A stretch of 64,000 nucleotides of DNA from Epiperipatus broadwayi (GCA_028023455.1 JAQFVV010013333.1:90757-154756); one strand, 5' to 3'; positions 1 to 12,122 are shown, numbered from the stretch's first letter. Made by a program: numbers and translations. Notes: generated by a model from the letters alone, not told the origin.

Positions 1-899
1 AAATGTCTCAATATGGCAGAATACCAGACTGTTGAGCTAAAGGTCCTGAATCTTAACATTTCTAATGCTCAAATGTTAGATGGACATCCTTTGTGATTAA
101 TCATTCAATGTTTATAAATATATTATCTTTATATTTAGCAGTTATACATAAACAAATTACTTATTCTAATTCCTATTAAAAAGTAGACAAAAAAAAAAGC
201 TAAAAGTAATTTCTACAATAACAATATAAAAGCCTGCTTTTTTTCATACATTTATAATAGTGTATTTTAATTTCTTTAATGCAAACTTTTCTTTCTGAAA
301 AACTTCAACAATTTTCTTAATTATAGCTCATCACTGTCTTCTATCCTCATCAGTATATTCTCAGCTAAAGTAATCAATATTGCATATCTTTAAACTATCG
401 TTAAAATAAGCTTCATAATATAAAGAGAGTCTTCCATTTCACATTGAACCCTATTCAAATTCATTATAATATTTTTTTATAATAAATCTATATCTTTATT
501 CATTTTGCATGTCCAATCTAGTGAATATACACATTTCAATTGTTGATTCAATAGTATCATATTCATAATCTTGCAGTCATATTTTTACAATACTATGTTG
601 CATTCTTAAATGAAGTTATTTCAGATGCCTTTAAATATATCAAAAGGAATCCTTATAGATGTATAAATAATTTAGTCGAAGTAGTTATATCACTCTAATA
701 AATACTTTATTCTCTTAATTATTAAGTTTATAATCATCTATATCCAATATTAGTTTTTCAACTAAAAAAAAAAAACAGCTAATTTTTTTAAACTTTATTC
801 ATGTCTCAATCTAATAATGATCCAAGCCAAAAGTTGTTGAAATTTTTTCTTCCATTATAGACTAATAAAACATGTGAGTTTTCTAAAACATTAATTACT
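1..899. other. A+T-rich stretch, nothing recognised
   Basis: No exon, RNA gene or mobile-element domain was recognised. The stretch is A+T-rich with short homopolymer runs. A weak LINE remnant cannot be excluded because the next 800 bp is LINE-derived, but no protein motif could be read here. Confidence 0.5.
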
Positions 900-1735
900 A
901 AATCATATTTTTATAGAATACATTCAAAGCATTAAAAATAAAGACTTGCAAGATGACTTAAACCTAATCAGCTTGATCAACAACAAATGTAAGGATTTGA
1001 AAGGACAAATAAATAGTGAGACCTATTCATGATCGGAAGTGACAAGAATGAAGATATTGAAGAACTTCCAGATAATATATGTTCCTCAATCTTATATGAA
1101 ATTTATTTTCAAATTATTGAATGGCATACTACCAACAACAATATACTTAAATAGAAGACCAAATATGAATTTGGAGATTTTATGTATATTTTATAGGAAC
1201 AAAGAAGAGACTTTTTTACATTTGTTCAAATAATGCAATGCATTTAAACAGATATGGAAAAAGTATTCTATACTCCAATTATAAATATGAAAATATTAGT
1301 GCTATAAGACTAAAAATTTTCATCCACATAATGCATTGGTTTTGGTACACACTTTAAAGACAATATGGTCAATAGGTGTAGCATGATATTTGACAATAAA
1401 AAGTACAACTGGCTAAGGAAATTAGAAAAAGAATGTGATAAATATTTTAACCAATCCTTAAGATACCTGCCAAAAAGGGTGATGGAAATGATTTGGGCAA
1501 GGACAGGATCCACACTGTGTGACATATGAGAATGAAATTCTTATTTAATTAAGAATAGCCATCCAAGAAATGAAAAACATATAAGACTATGAGTGTGAAA
1601 AGAGTATTGAAGAAAGTGAAATGCAGATCAAAAATTGTATGTAAATAGTTGTATATAAAGAGAAAAAAAATGTAAATATTTGTTCGTTTCTGTTAATAAA
1701 GATATTACTTAAAATAAAAAAAATAAAAAAACAAT
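900..1735 (+). mobile_element. Non-LTR retrotransposon 3' fragment (zinc-knuckle-like C-terminus)
   Basis: An open stretch at 1039-1233 reads KLLNGILPTTIYLNRRP followed by LEILCIFYRNKEETFLHLFK. This fits the C-terminal zf-RVT-like domain of LINE ORF2 proteins (F+LLNGILPTN..L.RR...CPFC..EEET..HLF..C). One expected Cys is lost and stops follow, so the copy is dead. The 3' end is visible: AATAAA at 1695-1700, then an A-rich tail to about 1732. It differs from the RTE-like copies elsewhere in the window and is closer in style to L1/Tx1 or CR1 C-termini. The 5' part is missing, as usual for truncated LINE insertions. The clade is inferred; that it is a LINE is fairly secure. Confidence 0.55.
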
Positions 1736-1857
1736 ATATATGAAAGTATGTGCATAGATACATGAAAACAGCAAAAAATAACAACAATGTATATACATAA
1801 AGAAAGAAGAGGGGAGGAGAGAGAGAGAGAAAATATATATTATAAAATGAAAAGAAT

Positions 1858-2420
1858 ACAATCATCATCATCTTATAATAATCACCATTTTCAAAAAAAT
1901 ATTGAATCACTGCAGGATGAAAGCAATTTTAAGTTTAATCCAGTTTCTTCAATCTATAACTTCTCTTCTTCACATCACTTCACTAAACTCCCTTATCTAT
2001 CCATCACTTTTTCTAGATCTTTTATATTTCCTTGGATTGTTCAGCTATTATTATCACTTCTAACATCTTGTCTAACTTGCTTCATTCAGCTTTTTTATTC
2101 TTTCAATAAGATCAATGAAATCTTTTTGTTGTTCTCGTATTCATGCATTTAGTTTCTGATCTCTCCTTATCATTCCCAACATGCATTGTATAGCCTGTTA
2201 AGCACCCAAATCTCAGATTCATATGTAAGAATTGATAAAATAAATCTATTCAAAACTTTCCTTTCCAAACATAGGTATGTTTCTTTTAACATCAAGTTAA
2301 TTCATATAAAAACAACATATTTATGTTTAATTCCATGATTAATTAGAATTTTAATTAAAATATTTGTAGTTATTAGCCTCTAATTCATTATTTTCAATCT
2401 ATATTTTCTCCATAAAATAA
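1858..2420 (-). mobile_element. RTE-like LINE 3' fragment, decayed
   Basis: The reverse complement aligns by eye with the better copy at 44557-45412. Shared stretches include the region around ERCMLGITRR, the LKENMPMCLKRKVFNK region, the ELEEVNSYKYL region and the terminal (GAT)n tail, here CATCATCATC near 1862. Frameshifts and stops are frequent. It is 5'-truncated, with homology fading near 2420. It lies about 90 bp from the last BANP-like exon (2512-2560), probably inside the next intron. Confidence 0.65.
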
Positions 2421-2511
2421 AATAAATAGATATTAAGTTTTTATTAAATAGAAGACAAAATGAGCTTTTATAAAGTCTGAGAATAATAACTTTTTTTCAT
2501 TACTCTTCTAC

Positions 2512-2560
2512 CCAGAGGCTCCACAGAAGGCGATTTGAAACTGTTTTAGTATCTTCATCT
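2512..2560 (-). CDS. BANP: BANP-like gene, candidate exon 4
   Basis: This is a 49-nt candidate exon. On the minus strand an acceptor (TTGTATGCAG, AG at 2561-2562) precedes 2560, and a donor GTAGAAG follows 2512. The previous exon ends in phase 2 (GC). Joining gives Ala, then DEDTKTVSNRLLWSLW, ending in phase 0. The acidic start continues the coiled-coil linker plausibly, but this segment has no clear similarity to vertebrate BANP, so the call rests on splice sites and phase. If the donor were not used, the frame would hit a stop at 2500-2502 and make a short C-terminus. Remaining exons, including the BEN DNA-binding domain, would lie beyond the left edge. Confidence 0.5.
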
Positions 2561-2853
2561 CTGCATACAATTAAAAAATTAAATTTAAAATGTATAATTT
2601 CATTATAATTAATTAACAAATAATTAGTAAATTAAAATGAAATAAAAATTGCTATAAAGTCCTATTTCATACAATATTCAAAAAATGAAAAAAACTTGGA
2701 TAAGAATAGACAACACATAAGATGCTTTTTACGCAATACCAAATTTAAAATAAAAATAATTAAATACTACCACCAGTGTCAATAAAATTTGTAATGTAAT
2801 TAAACTAGATATTACTTAAAATTTACAAACTAATATTTCAATTAAAAACTTAC
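2561..2853 (-). other. Intron 3 of the BANP-like gene
   Basis: A 293-bp interval between the exon 3 donor (GTAAGT) and the candidate exon 4 acceptor (CAG). It is A+T-rich with no embedded element recognised. Confidence 0.5.
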
Positions 2854-3020
2854 GCCTTATTTTTATGTACAGACATCCATAAAGCTGAATTTTTGACTTG
2901 TGAAGTAATATGTTCCACTTTGTCTTCTAATATACGACATGTTGCAGAAACATTTTCAATTTTTTTTTCTATACTGTCAAGCCTCATTAAAATGGCCTTA
3001 TTGATATTATGAAGAATACG
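2854..3020 (-). CDS. BANP: BANP-like gene, exon 3 (coiled-coil core)
   Basis: This 167-nt exon lies between an acceptor (TTTTTATTAG before 3020) and a strong donor GTAAGT (2853-2848). It is open in one frame for 55 codons plus GC. It begins RILHNINKAILMRLDSIEKK and continues with IENVSATCRILEDKVEHITS. This matches the N-terminal coiled coil of vertebrate BANP/SMAR1 (from memory: YSINQTICLRLDSIEAKLQ, then LEATCKSLEEKL), with RLDSIE identical and the ATC.+LE+K register kept. BANP is a nuclear protein that binds CGCG-containing (TCTCGCGAGA) promoter elements, and this segment probably mediates oligomerisation. The exon joins in phase 0 to the exon ending at 14005, across an 11-kb intron full of transposons. 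Confidence 0.88.
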
Positions 3021-3332
3021 CTAATAAAAAATAAAAAAAGATATGTAAATTGAAATTTAAATAACTTTTTTTTTTAACTATCAATAGTTTCAATACATAT
3101 TATAATTATAATAATTCATTTAAATAATATACTTTTAGTATATTATTTAAATTTATTTTACAAACAATAACATCACTTTCATTTGATTGAAAATTTATAA
3201 CTAAAGAAATTAAAACAATTTTTTAAGGAGTTTCATAATAGCAAGTACATGATTCAGAACTTGATTTGTATAATTTTAAAAAATAAATATTAATAGCTGT
3301 TAAAAAGAAAATTGCCAAATTAATTTAGAAAT

Positions 3333-3345
3333 ATTTACACTATGT
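3333..3345. repeat. Target-site duplication, left, copy 1
   Basis: ATTTACACTATGT, repeated with one change at 4189-4201 as ATTTACACTGTGT. It immediately abuts the element's 5' end. Confidence 0.7.
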
Positions 3346-4188
3346 TGTCTTTATATATTGGACTATTTCCATCATCTAATACTAAGTATTGAATGTCTTT
3401 AGAAAAATTTAACTTTATTTAAATATTCTAAATACATGCATAATGTTCAAAGAATCTCCTCTCTTCTTCAGATGTTGTTGGCCTGACCAGTGACAGTACT
3501 AGCATGGGAATCAAATCTGGACCCTTAGAGTATTAAATATTAAATTTTAAGATAATGCACTAACCAACTGAGCCAACCTGCCAAAGGCAATAGTCAGTAG
3601 AAATTTCATATACTTATCTATGAGGTTCCTCCTGATTTCTCCACTTTTTCCTAAGAGCAAAGTTGATTACTGGTTTCTATACATTACATATAGTCACAGT
3701 AGGTTGACTTTCGGGGTTAATTGCTTTTGTTAGGTGAGCAGTTTCTTTGAATTTTCTTCTTTGTACCTTTTCCTCTCTATCCAATATTTTTGTATTTTCC
3801 CAACTTTGTTCTTAGAAAAAAGTGGAGAAATCCGGAGGAACCTCATAAATAAGTATATGAAATTTCTACTGATTGTTGCCTTTGGAAGAATGGTTCAGTT
3901 GGTAAGAGAGTTAACTTAAAATTCAATAATCAATAATCTAAGAGTCCAGATCTGATTCCTATCCTAGTACTCTCACTCATCAGGCCAGCAACACCCGAAG
4001 AAGATAGGAGAATAATGCCACTCGAAACATTGTGCATATACTAACTTGTGTTAATAGTTGAATGTAATTAGAATATTTAAATAAAGTTAAATTTTTCTAA
4101 AAACATTCAATACTTAATATTAGATGATGGCAATAGTCCAATATATAAATACAACTAAAATACCATCATTTCCAACCTTCAGAAAAAC
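3346..4188 (+). mobile_element. Palindromic retroposon, copy 1 (head-to-head tRNA-SINE arms)
   Basis: An 843-bp element flanked by direct repeats ATTTACACTATGT (3333-3345) and ATTTACACTGTGT (4189-4201), 12 of 13 identical. Arms of about 320 bp (about 3350-3668 and 3798-4150) are inverted copies separated by a loop of about 130 bp. The outer ends read ATATTGGACTATTTCC. Each arm carries a tRNA-like head reading outward: an A-box-like GGCTCAGTTGGTTAGTGC (minus, about 3560-3585) or GGTTCAGTTGGTAAGAG (plus, about 3892), then a B-box-like GATTTGATTCC. The long variable arm and CTTAAAA loop suggest a tRNA-Leu(UAA)-like origin. A one-sided tail ends CCTTCAGAAAAAC. There is no coding capacity. Confidence 0.8.
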
Positions 4189-4201
4189 ATTTACACTGTG
4201 T

Positions 4202-5474
4202 ATTTTTGATAAAATACTATATTTTAATTATTATTAAGTTTGAAGTTTTAAAAAAAAAAGTATTTTCAATTTTTTTTTTTTTCTTTGAATGCAATAATGC
4301 AAAAATATTTTTATGAAATGTATATTATTTAAACATCATCTTTTCATTAGTAAAATTTAAAGATTAACAAATATAAATGATGAAAAAAATGAATACTCTG
4401 TAAGCAATAGATGGAGTGGAGGTTATTAAGAATATTTATAAGTTTAATAAGCAACAGTCTAGTTTGCTAATGAATAAAAAATATTTTTTTATACACTTTT
4501 TCATGTTAAAATTGTATTATTTATTGAATGAAAAAAATAAAAATAATTTAATAATGATATAAAATTATTATTTGTAATTTTTTGAAATATATATATATAT
4601 TTATAAAAATCATAGCAAAATATCTGAGCAAGCAAAAACCATACATAAAAAATTCAGAAAATTTTTCATTTTACTAAAAATCGTTTATTTATTTCACATA
4701 AGTACTCACTGCTTTTAAAAAAACCTGATATGCAAAAATTCTTATTAGTATTTGCATCACTATTAGTATAGTTATAGCTTCACATTATTCTTTTCTTGCC
4801 CACTTCATAAATTTATAAAATTTAAAATTTGTCAAGAGGTTATAAGTGAACATGAGAAAAATATTGAATTAGCCTATAAAAATTAACAAGCTTTAACATC
4901 TTGAATTATTAAAGTTCCTCTTATTATATATCCATGATAAGAAGTTCTTTCACCATGATATCAGTGAATAATTTTTCCGCTAATTATCTATACAGCCTAG
5001 TGCAACAGACACATTATAATTGGAGCAGATCAAATCAAACTACATATAATTTATTTTCTATATACAGTAATTAACTACAATTCTATTATAAATTAGATAT
5101 GTATAATAACTAATAATAGGTCTAATATATGAATGTGAAATTTTTTGGTGCTTCAAACAAATTTAATATTTCTTAGTTCTTCTCCAAAAGTCCTAATAAA
5201 AAGCACTTATTTTCCTAAAGGTTCAATTTTATTCATGATGTAATTCCTATAATCAATCATTTTGCATACATTTGAATTATATGGTTCTTTTCAACTTAAT
5301 CTGGATATTGTTCAATTGTAGGATTTTCTTGTTAAGTGATAATCTGTTTTTCCATAACATATTAACAAATTAATTAATTTCGTTAATTAATCTCAGTCAA
5401 CATACTTTTTCTACATACATAGCATCTCTTTCAATTCCCAATTAAAAAATTATGAGAGTGTGAAAGTTAAATCT
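4202..5474. other. Intronic A+T-rich sequence, nothing recognised
   Basis: Low-complexity A/T runs and a short TA microsatellite near 4590. No protein motif, tRNA-like box or inverted repeat stood out. Confidence 0.5.
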
Positions 5475-5877
5475 TAATCATCATCATCAACCATTATCAA
5501 TCCACTGCAGAATAAAGGGTCTCCAGGGTTCAATCCATCTTCTCCGATCTTTAGCTTCTCTTCTCCACATCACCCCTGCACACTTTTTTATTTCATCCAT
5601 CCATCTAACATATGGTCTCTTTCTGGATCTTTTACAATCTCTTGGAATCCAGTTTAAGACTTCAATTGTCCATCTATTATCATTTCTTCTAGCAATATGT
5701 CCAGCCCAACTCTACTTCAATCTTTTAATTTTTTCAATGAGATCAGTAACACCTGTTTGTTCTCTTACCCATACATTGCGTTTCTCTCTTCTTGTTACTC
5801 CCAACATGCATTTTTCTATACTTCTTTGAGTGGTCTGAAGTCTCTATATTGCTCTTCTATTAAGTGTCCAAGTCTAT
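5475..5877 (-). mobile_element. RTE-like LINE 3' end, 5'-truncated, well preserved
   Basis: The minus-strand translation runs from TWTLNRRAIQRLQTTQRS through GVTDLIEKIKRLK, a stop, then SWAGHIARRNDNRWTIEVL, IPRDCKRSRKRP and QWIDNG, ending with a (GATGAT)n tail at about 5475-5490. These are the conserved C-terminal blocks of RTE-type LINEs (WAGH..R..D.RW). It is closely similar to 44557-45412 but retains two bases that copy lacks, so its frame after KIK is intact except for one stop. 5' truncation at about 5877 is typical of target-primed reverse transcription. Confidence 0.75.
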
Positions 5878-7389
5878 AGATATATTAAATTGCAATGCAA
5901 TATAAATGAATTTAAAATATTTTATGTGTATGTGAAAAAAATTAAAAAGACAATTTAATTTTTAGTGAATTAATTTAAAAATGAAAATAAATTATTTTTA
6001 CCATTTACTTTATATTTTTAAAATATAAAGGCAATTTATATTTTTGTTTTAAATTTTTGTTTGCGGATTATTTATAATATATATAAGACTTTAGTAAATT
6101 TAATTCATGTTACACGATTGAACCTTTTGTCATTCAAATACTTTTTGCACATTACTTCACATTATTCCTTAATTTTTTTATACTTCACTTTCTATCACAA
6201 TCTAGTCCAGGAATTTTCTATTAACACAGGCATAATTATTTCTTGAAGAATTACCAGAAAACTCTTTTGCACAAAAGCACCCCCTCCCAAATCTGACAAG
6301 TAGAGTTTAAGTGGTTGGCATATACACTTTTTTAATAATATATATATAAAAAAATTTCAAGTGTATTTTTTTCATTTAGCATAATTAAAATCTTATTTAA
6401 CATGGTCTTTTCCAGACATTTGCAATTGTTAAAAAAAGATATTCATTTTTAATTAATGCATAAACATTTTTTTAAAATACTTTTTTCTGAAATTAATTTT
6501 AAATATCTTCAAATTTTAATAGAAATTAGATTTACATGCTTGCTAATCAATTACATCCTGCATTTTCTATGAGTATATCTTAATTTTTTATTTCTTTTTT
6601 TACAATATTGTAATTATTTTATTATAAAAGCATTTGTTTTATCTATAGCAAATGAATGATTTATTTATTTTTCATTTGTAAATTCAAACATTATTTTGTT
6701 TGATATCTGTTTTGGTTTTTTCTTTCTTAATACAATTTAAGATCTACATATTTGCTTTTTGTTTATTTAAACCTACAAATTTTAACATATGCAAATTTTG
6801 CATGATTATAAAATGTACAAATTTTCCCAAGAATTTTCTCCAAATAATACGTTAGTTATTTTTTCTTGGAACTCTACTTAGAGCATGCTTAATTACATCA
6901 AGGTACTTCATTCTTCAGACCCAAAAATTTAAATAACTTTCATACTGAAAGGCCATTTTAAATTTAGATGAAAACTTATTTTGTCCTCTTTAAATGATGT
7001 ATGTTTGAAGATTAAAACATTATGACATAGGAAAAAAAATAATTTTTGAAAATGTAAAAAAATTCCAAGACTTATCAAGCATTGCAAAACTAGAAAATTA
7101 CAATTTATGAATTATTTCTCCAGTAATCATAAGTAAAATATTAAACAAGGATTTTCTATATAGTTCTAAAAAAAATAAGCTAGAATAAAAATTCAATTAA
7201 GAGATATAAGCCATGATTAGGTGCCATCTATGATAATCAAATGTTATTTGACTGTTCTCTATTTGCTTAGACTCCTAAAATATACCTTTAAGCAGAAATG
7301 TGTGTGTATACATATATATGTTGACACGAGTACTTTCATATGTAAAAGTTTTTGTGAGAAAATCTGAAAGAACAATGCATATACATACA
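5878..7389. other. Intronic A+T-rich sequence, nothing recognised
   Basis: No recognisable exon or element. It contains a short TG/TA microsatellite near 7300-7320. Confidence 0.5.
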
Positions 7390-9760
7390 CTTACATCATT
7401 ATTTCAGCCATTATCATTTCATAGGAAGATGACAATCTCTGAGAGTTTAATTTGATTTTTCCAAAATATAATTTCTTTTTTCCACATCACTTAGCAAATT
7501 TTCATATCTGATCCGTCTATTGCTTATATGGTCTTTTACAAAACCTTGAGAACCAGAATAAAACTTTAAATGCCCATTTATTGTCATCTCTTCTAATAAC
7601 ATTTCCATTCCAACTGCCATTCTACATTTTTCAGTCTTTTAAAAATGTCAGTGATATCTGTTTGCTTTCTCACCTACATATATCACTTGCAATTTCTGTT
7701 TGTAAAACCCAATATGCATTTCTCCCTACATTACTGTGTTATTTTTCTTATATAAAACATCCAAGTATCAGACCTATAATTAAGTTCATCTACAAAACAT
7801 TCATCTAAAATCTTCCTTTTCAAGCAAATAGTCATATTTATTTTTAATATTAAATTATTCCCACCATAACTACCACATCAAAATTTAATTATATAATTAA
7901 ATCTGATTATGATATTTGTAGTTATTAATTTATTTTATTTCACTACTGTCAATCTTTTCTTCTGCATGGAATAATAATTAAATATTACTGTAGGCTTTTT
8001 ATCATCTGAAGCTCTGAAGTGTTATTAATTGCAAAATTTAGATAATGTAAATTTTTCTGAATTTGTTTCTATTTCCTTAACTACCGTTTTAATCCACAAA
8101 ATACTTTCTGTAAAACTGCTGTAAAAATTTTTGAGAGATAAATTAACATTTAGCATTATTATGTAAATTAATTACTATTGTTGCTCTTTAATAAATGCTT
8201 CATAATATGACAATATTCTGGATCTACATCTTAATATTCCAAATCTTTAACCATCATAAAAGAACTTATAGAATTGAATACCTTTTTGTTATAATCTACA
8301 AATCCAATGCAAAATTGCCATTCCCCTAATTTCTCTTAATATTGGAATGTATTCTATTGTATTATAATCACCTTTAAATCCAACTTTTCTTTAAAATAAC
8401 TTGATTCTAAGGCTCTTTATACATAATGTAGAATGATATTAGTAAACAACTTGTAATTAGAATTAATAGAAGACTGACAGATCCATAATTTATATACTTT
8501 TTCTTTTTTCACCTTTGTTAAATATCAATGTCATTTATGCATTTTCCCAATCATCTGGTATATATTTGGTATGTAACTTTGTCAAAAGTTTCTCTATTAC
8601 TTTTATATCTTTAAACATTACATCATTACTTGAAACTTTTCCACTTTCTTCATACATTCAAATGCACCTCATCCCCTCATTTATAACACTTGGGTTTCAA
8701 AAGATGCTATTGCAGGAACTATTTTGTTTTCTTGTCTTTTATTAAATTATTATTCTATACACTTTATTATAGTATTCTACTGCTTAATTGTTGAAACAAC
8801 TTTCCTTCCAATACCAAAATGGTATTTTATACTTTTGCAACTTTTTTTTTTTTATAGCTTACCTTGCCATTAAACAATTACATTTCCTTATGTTATCATT
8901 AACTTTTTTTTTCATATTTTACTAAATTCCAGATATCTAGTTTTTCTTAATAAGTCTCTTATTTTCACATTCTTTCTTTTCTTCATACATTGTCTCATTT
9001 CAATAAAATTTAGTGGTAACTATTGGTTTTTTATTTTGGCTATTGGCATAGTTCTTAGTAGTTTATCAATTATTATCTTTTTGATTTATCTGAAATCTGA
9101 GACAACTTTGAAATTTGTTAATGTTTCAAAATAATTTGTAAGTTCTAATTTACATTTTATTAAAGTATTTCTAAAAGTGAAGTACATCAACTGTTAATAC
9201 TGTTTTTTAATAGCTTTTGACTCATTAGTTTTGCATTAACATGTATCTTATAGTCTTCCTAATTAATTATATCTTCTTGTATTGAATGTATTAAGCATAT
9301 CACACACTTTTACTAGTCAAATATAATTCAATTCTGTTATTTGTTTATTTGGATGCTTTCATACCTATTTCAACTTTGAAATTTTTTTTTCAAAAAATTA
9401 AAAATCATAACAGTAATTTCAATTATTTTCCAATTCTAGCATTAAAATTTCTCATAACAATTTTAAAATATTGTTGGTTAATTAAAAATATTCCACACAT
9501 TCATATAAAAATCTCAGAATAAGAATTTTGGAGATATCTTTCAATGAAATCAAATAATTAATCCTGCTATTCTTATATGATATGCCATCAATTTTCAAAA
9601 TATTGTTTTTTCATTATTTATTTATAATGAATTCCATTCAACTAATACCTCCAATGTTTGTATCTTTATAATAAAAAATCTGTCCATTTCTCAAATCAAT
9701 TGCCTCTTCATTTTTTTTCTAACTTGACAAAGGTTGACAATATTCCATTTAATATTAAAC
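7390..9760 (-). mobile_element. Long decayed RTE-like LINE (endonuclease, RT and 3' end)
   Basis: Read on the minus strand, fragments fall in the correct order for one element. Endonuclease-like pieces come first: KDTNIGG (about 9650), MRNFNARIGK (about 9420-9450, compare GDFNA+IG) and a TELNYI block (about 9320, compare N.IDYI). RT pieces follow: PDDWENA then LIFNKGEK (about 8490-8560, compare PEDW..G.IVPI.KKGD), FKGDYNTIEYIPILREI (about 8330-8390, compare AGFR..RST.DQI..LR.I) and FVDYNKKVFNSI (about 8270-8310, compare FVDFEKAFDS+). The C-terminal and 3' blocks matching 5475-5877 occupy 7390-7850. There are frameshifts and stops throughout. It is the longest LINE relic in the intron. Confidence 0.65.
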
Positions 9761-9769
9761 ACTTATTCA

Positions 9770-10436
9770 ATTTATATAATCTTTCTTTTCTGGAATGTGA
9801 TCTGCAGTAGTAAATAGACAAATAAAAGATTATCACAGTCTATGTTTGTAATTAATAATTCTTAACACTTTATGCCTTCAATTATTAATTTATATTCTGG
9901 CTGGTGAATTTACAGCCTTAAAAGTATGATGGTTATAATTTGTTTTTATCTATAATGTTTGACTATAAATACAAAAAAACAACAAGTGTTCACATACATA
10001 TTCACATGTTCAGTCTGTCTTTAAAAAAACCCAATCAATATTTCACTTATACAACATTCATCTATTTAGAAAGAAAACTATAGTACTTTCTCAGCCTTAA
10101 ACTTAAAAATAAAAGTTTATAACTTCAACATGCTAACTGATGCATATTATAAACATAATCACACTAAGCAGACATTAGTAATATCTTCTGCTCAGTTTCT
10201 CTAAGAATTTAAAAAATAAATGGCTTTCTTTCAGTTAAAAGAAGACTCCTGTATTATTATTATTATTATTAAATACATATAGTGAAGGTTTTTCACAGGC
10301 AAAAGTTGTATTGAAAATTCATTGCAACTTTCAGGTTCATAATATAATTACCACCATTTCAGCTAAACAACATTTGCTGTAAGTTAACTAATTAATTAAT
10401 TTTTAATTAATCTTTTTATAAGAATTATCGGTAAAA
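9770..10436. other. A+T-rich spacer with a TAT microsatellite
   Basis: Nothing recognised apart from a (TAT/ATT)n run at about 10252-10270. Confidence 0.55.
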
Positions 10437-12122
10437 GCCTGAAATCCGGGCATGGCCGCTTGGGGCATTGTTTAGTGTCAAAACACATAAAAATGCCGTT
10501 TCGGCTGCCGCGGCCTTACAAGCTAATACAACATTTACGTATTGTATTAACCCACTAAGCTAGGCCGCTTTACATGACATTGCACAAAAATATTACGGCC
10601 TGTTTTGTGCTTCAAAGCTATTTACGCGTATTTGTTCTATTCATAGCTGATTACCGTATCGCTTGAGGGTGTTTAAATTTCAAGACGGTAAGACTTTTTC
10701 AAATCTCCGTAATAGAGTAATGTCATTTCGATTTAAAAAATGTTGTTAATTATTAATAATTGTCATATGGTCCCCACCCTTCCCGAAAAAAAGGTTAATA
10801 TGTAAAAAATTGGCAAAGTATATGTTCGAACATGCTTCGACAAAGCTCACACGCTAAGTCACGTCTCAGCATGGGAGGGGGGGAATATTCGAGACCACTA
10901 AAAGGTCTGAGACGAACTTGCAATTTTGAAACTTTTCTTCAGATAAATTGCCGAGTACAGAAAATGTGTGAGATTGTGTTTTTTTTTTTTTGTCAGGCAC
11001 ACATAATGTCCACTTTTTATTACAGCAATAAAATCGAATAAATAATTTTAAAAAGTCCAAAGTTTGTGTCCTTTTTTGTTGTTCTTTAATTCATTAGAAA
11101 TTGACAAGTATTTGGATTCAATTTTTTGCAGCGGGGTTAAAATAAATGACGACTTTGGTTGACTTTTTGTTAAAAATAACAAATTACGAAATACCCCCCC
11201 CCCACAGACCCACCCCCAAAAGCAGTTTATTGTAGAAGGCTAAAAAAAAAAAAAGGTAATTCAAACAAAATAGAAATCAAAGTAAAAAGTGAGAAAAAGT
11301 TGTTTCAAAAAAAAGTAAAAAAGTTAAATTCTTGACTTTTTGGTTACAATTCTTTTTCCGAGGGTGTGGGAGTGGGTGTTTGAAAACAATTTTTTAAATG
11401 GCAAAAACACAAAAGTAAATTTTGATTTAATATTAAGAAAAACAATTACGTCAACCAAAAAGAAATCAAAATTCGAAACAAGTCCCAAAGTTGATTCTCT
11501 TTTTTCAGCGCTGTTAAAATAATTGACTATTTTTGTTGGTCTTTTTGTTAATAATAACAGTACAAATCCCCCCCCCCCCGCTCAAAAAGCTGTTTCTTGT
11601 AGTAGCCAAAAAAAAAAAAAAGGTTAATTCAAACATAATCTAAATCAAAGTGAAAACAAGTTGTGTTTAAAAAAAAAGTAAAATTAATAATAATAAGAAA
11701 AACCATTTAGCCAAGCCAAAAAAATAAAAGAAAGGTAGAATTAAGTTCTAAACAAGTCGCAAATAATTGTACTGTATTCTATTTTTTCGGTGGTGGGATT
11801 CAAACAAATTTTTTTGACGTCGTGAAACGGTCCGAAGTTTTCAAATGATAAAAAGAAAAAATACAATTAGCAAAATTTGTTGAAAAAATATCAGGTTCCA
11901 AAAAACCCACAAAAAGTAATGAAAATGAAATCAAAATTTGTTTAATAATAAAGAAATCATGTTCTAAATGAAATAAAAATTATTCGTTTAATCAATATTA
12001 GAAAAAAAAAAAAAAACCTTGTTGTATAAAAAAAAGAAAAAGTTGCAGCAGCCCGGTAATGTTATATTTCATTGATTTTGTCTAGCATCAACGCTCCAAG
12101 CGGCTTTGCCTGGATTTCAGGC
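10437..12122. mobile_element. Non-autonomous DNA transposon with GCCTGAAATCC inverted ends
   Basis: The left end (10437-10470) begins GCCTGAAATCCGGGCA then GCCGCTTGG. The reverse complement of the right end (12086-12122) begins GCCTGAAATCCAGGCA then GCCGCTTGG, so terminal inverted repeats of about 34 bp differ at only a few positions. The 1.69-kb interior is much richer in CpG than its surroundings, with poly-C, poly-A and poly-T tracts. It contains an imperfect tandem duplication of period 377 bp. No transposase ORF was found. AA flanks both ends, so a 2-bp target duplication is possible, but the superfamily is not assignable by eye. CpG retention suggests a comparatively young insertion. 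Confidence 0.75.
11122..11700. repeat. Imperfect 377-bp tandem duplication inside the CpG-rich transposon
   Basis: The segment starting near 11122 (CAGCGGGGTTAAAATAA, then a TTGACTTTTTGTTAA block, poly-C, AAAAGCAGTTTATTGTAG and poly-A) recurs near 11500 in the same order: CAGCGCTGTTAAAATAA, TTGGTCTTTTTGTTAA, poly-C, AAAAAGCTGTTTCTTGTAG, poly-A. The anchor GTTAAAAT is at 11136 and 11513. Confidence 0.65.

Noticed and set aside
1587-1910. 107-codon Phe/Tyr-rich minus-strand frame resembling a membrane protein
   Set aside because: The hydrophobicity comes from A-rich DNA read in reverse. The segment covers a LINE tail and a purine-rich microsatellite.
1787-2152. 121-codon plus-strand frame
   Set aside because: It is antisense to a minus-strand RTE-like LINE fragment and has no signature of its own.
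5697-5879. 60-codon plus-strand frame similar to one near 45000
   Set aside because: The similarity arises because both are antisense shadows of the same RTE-like LINE segment.
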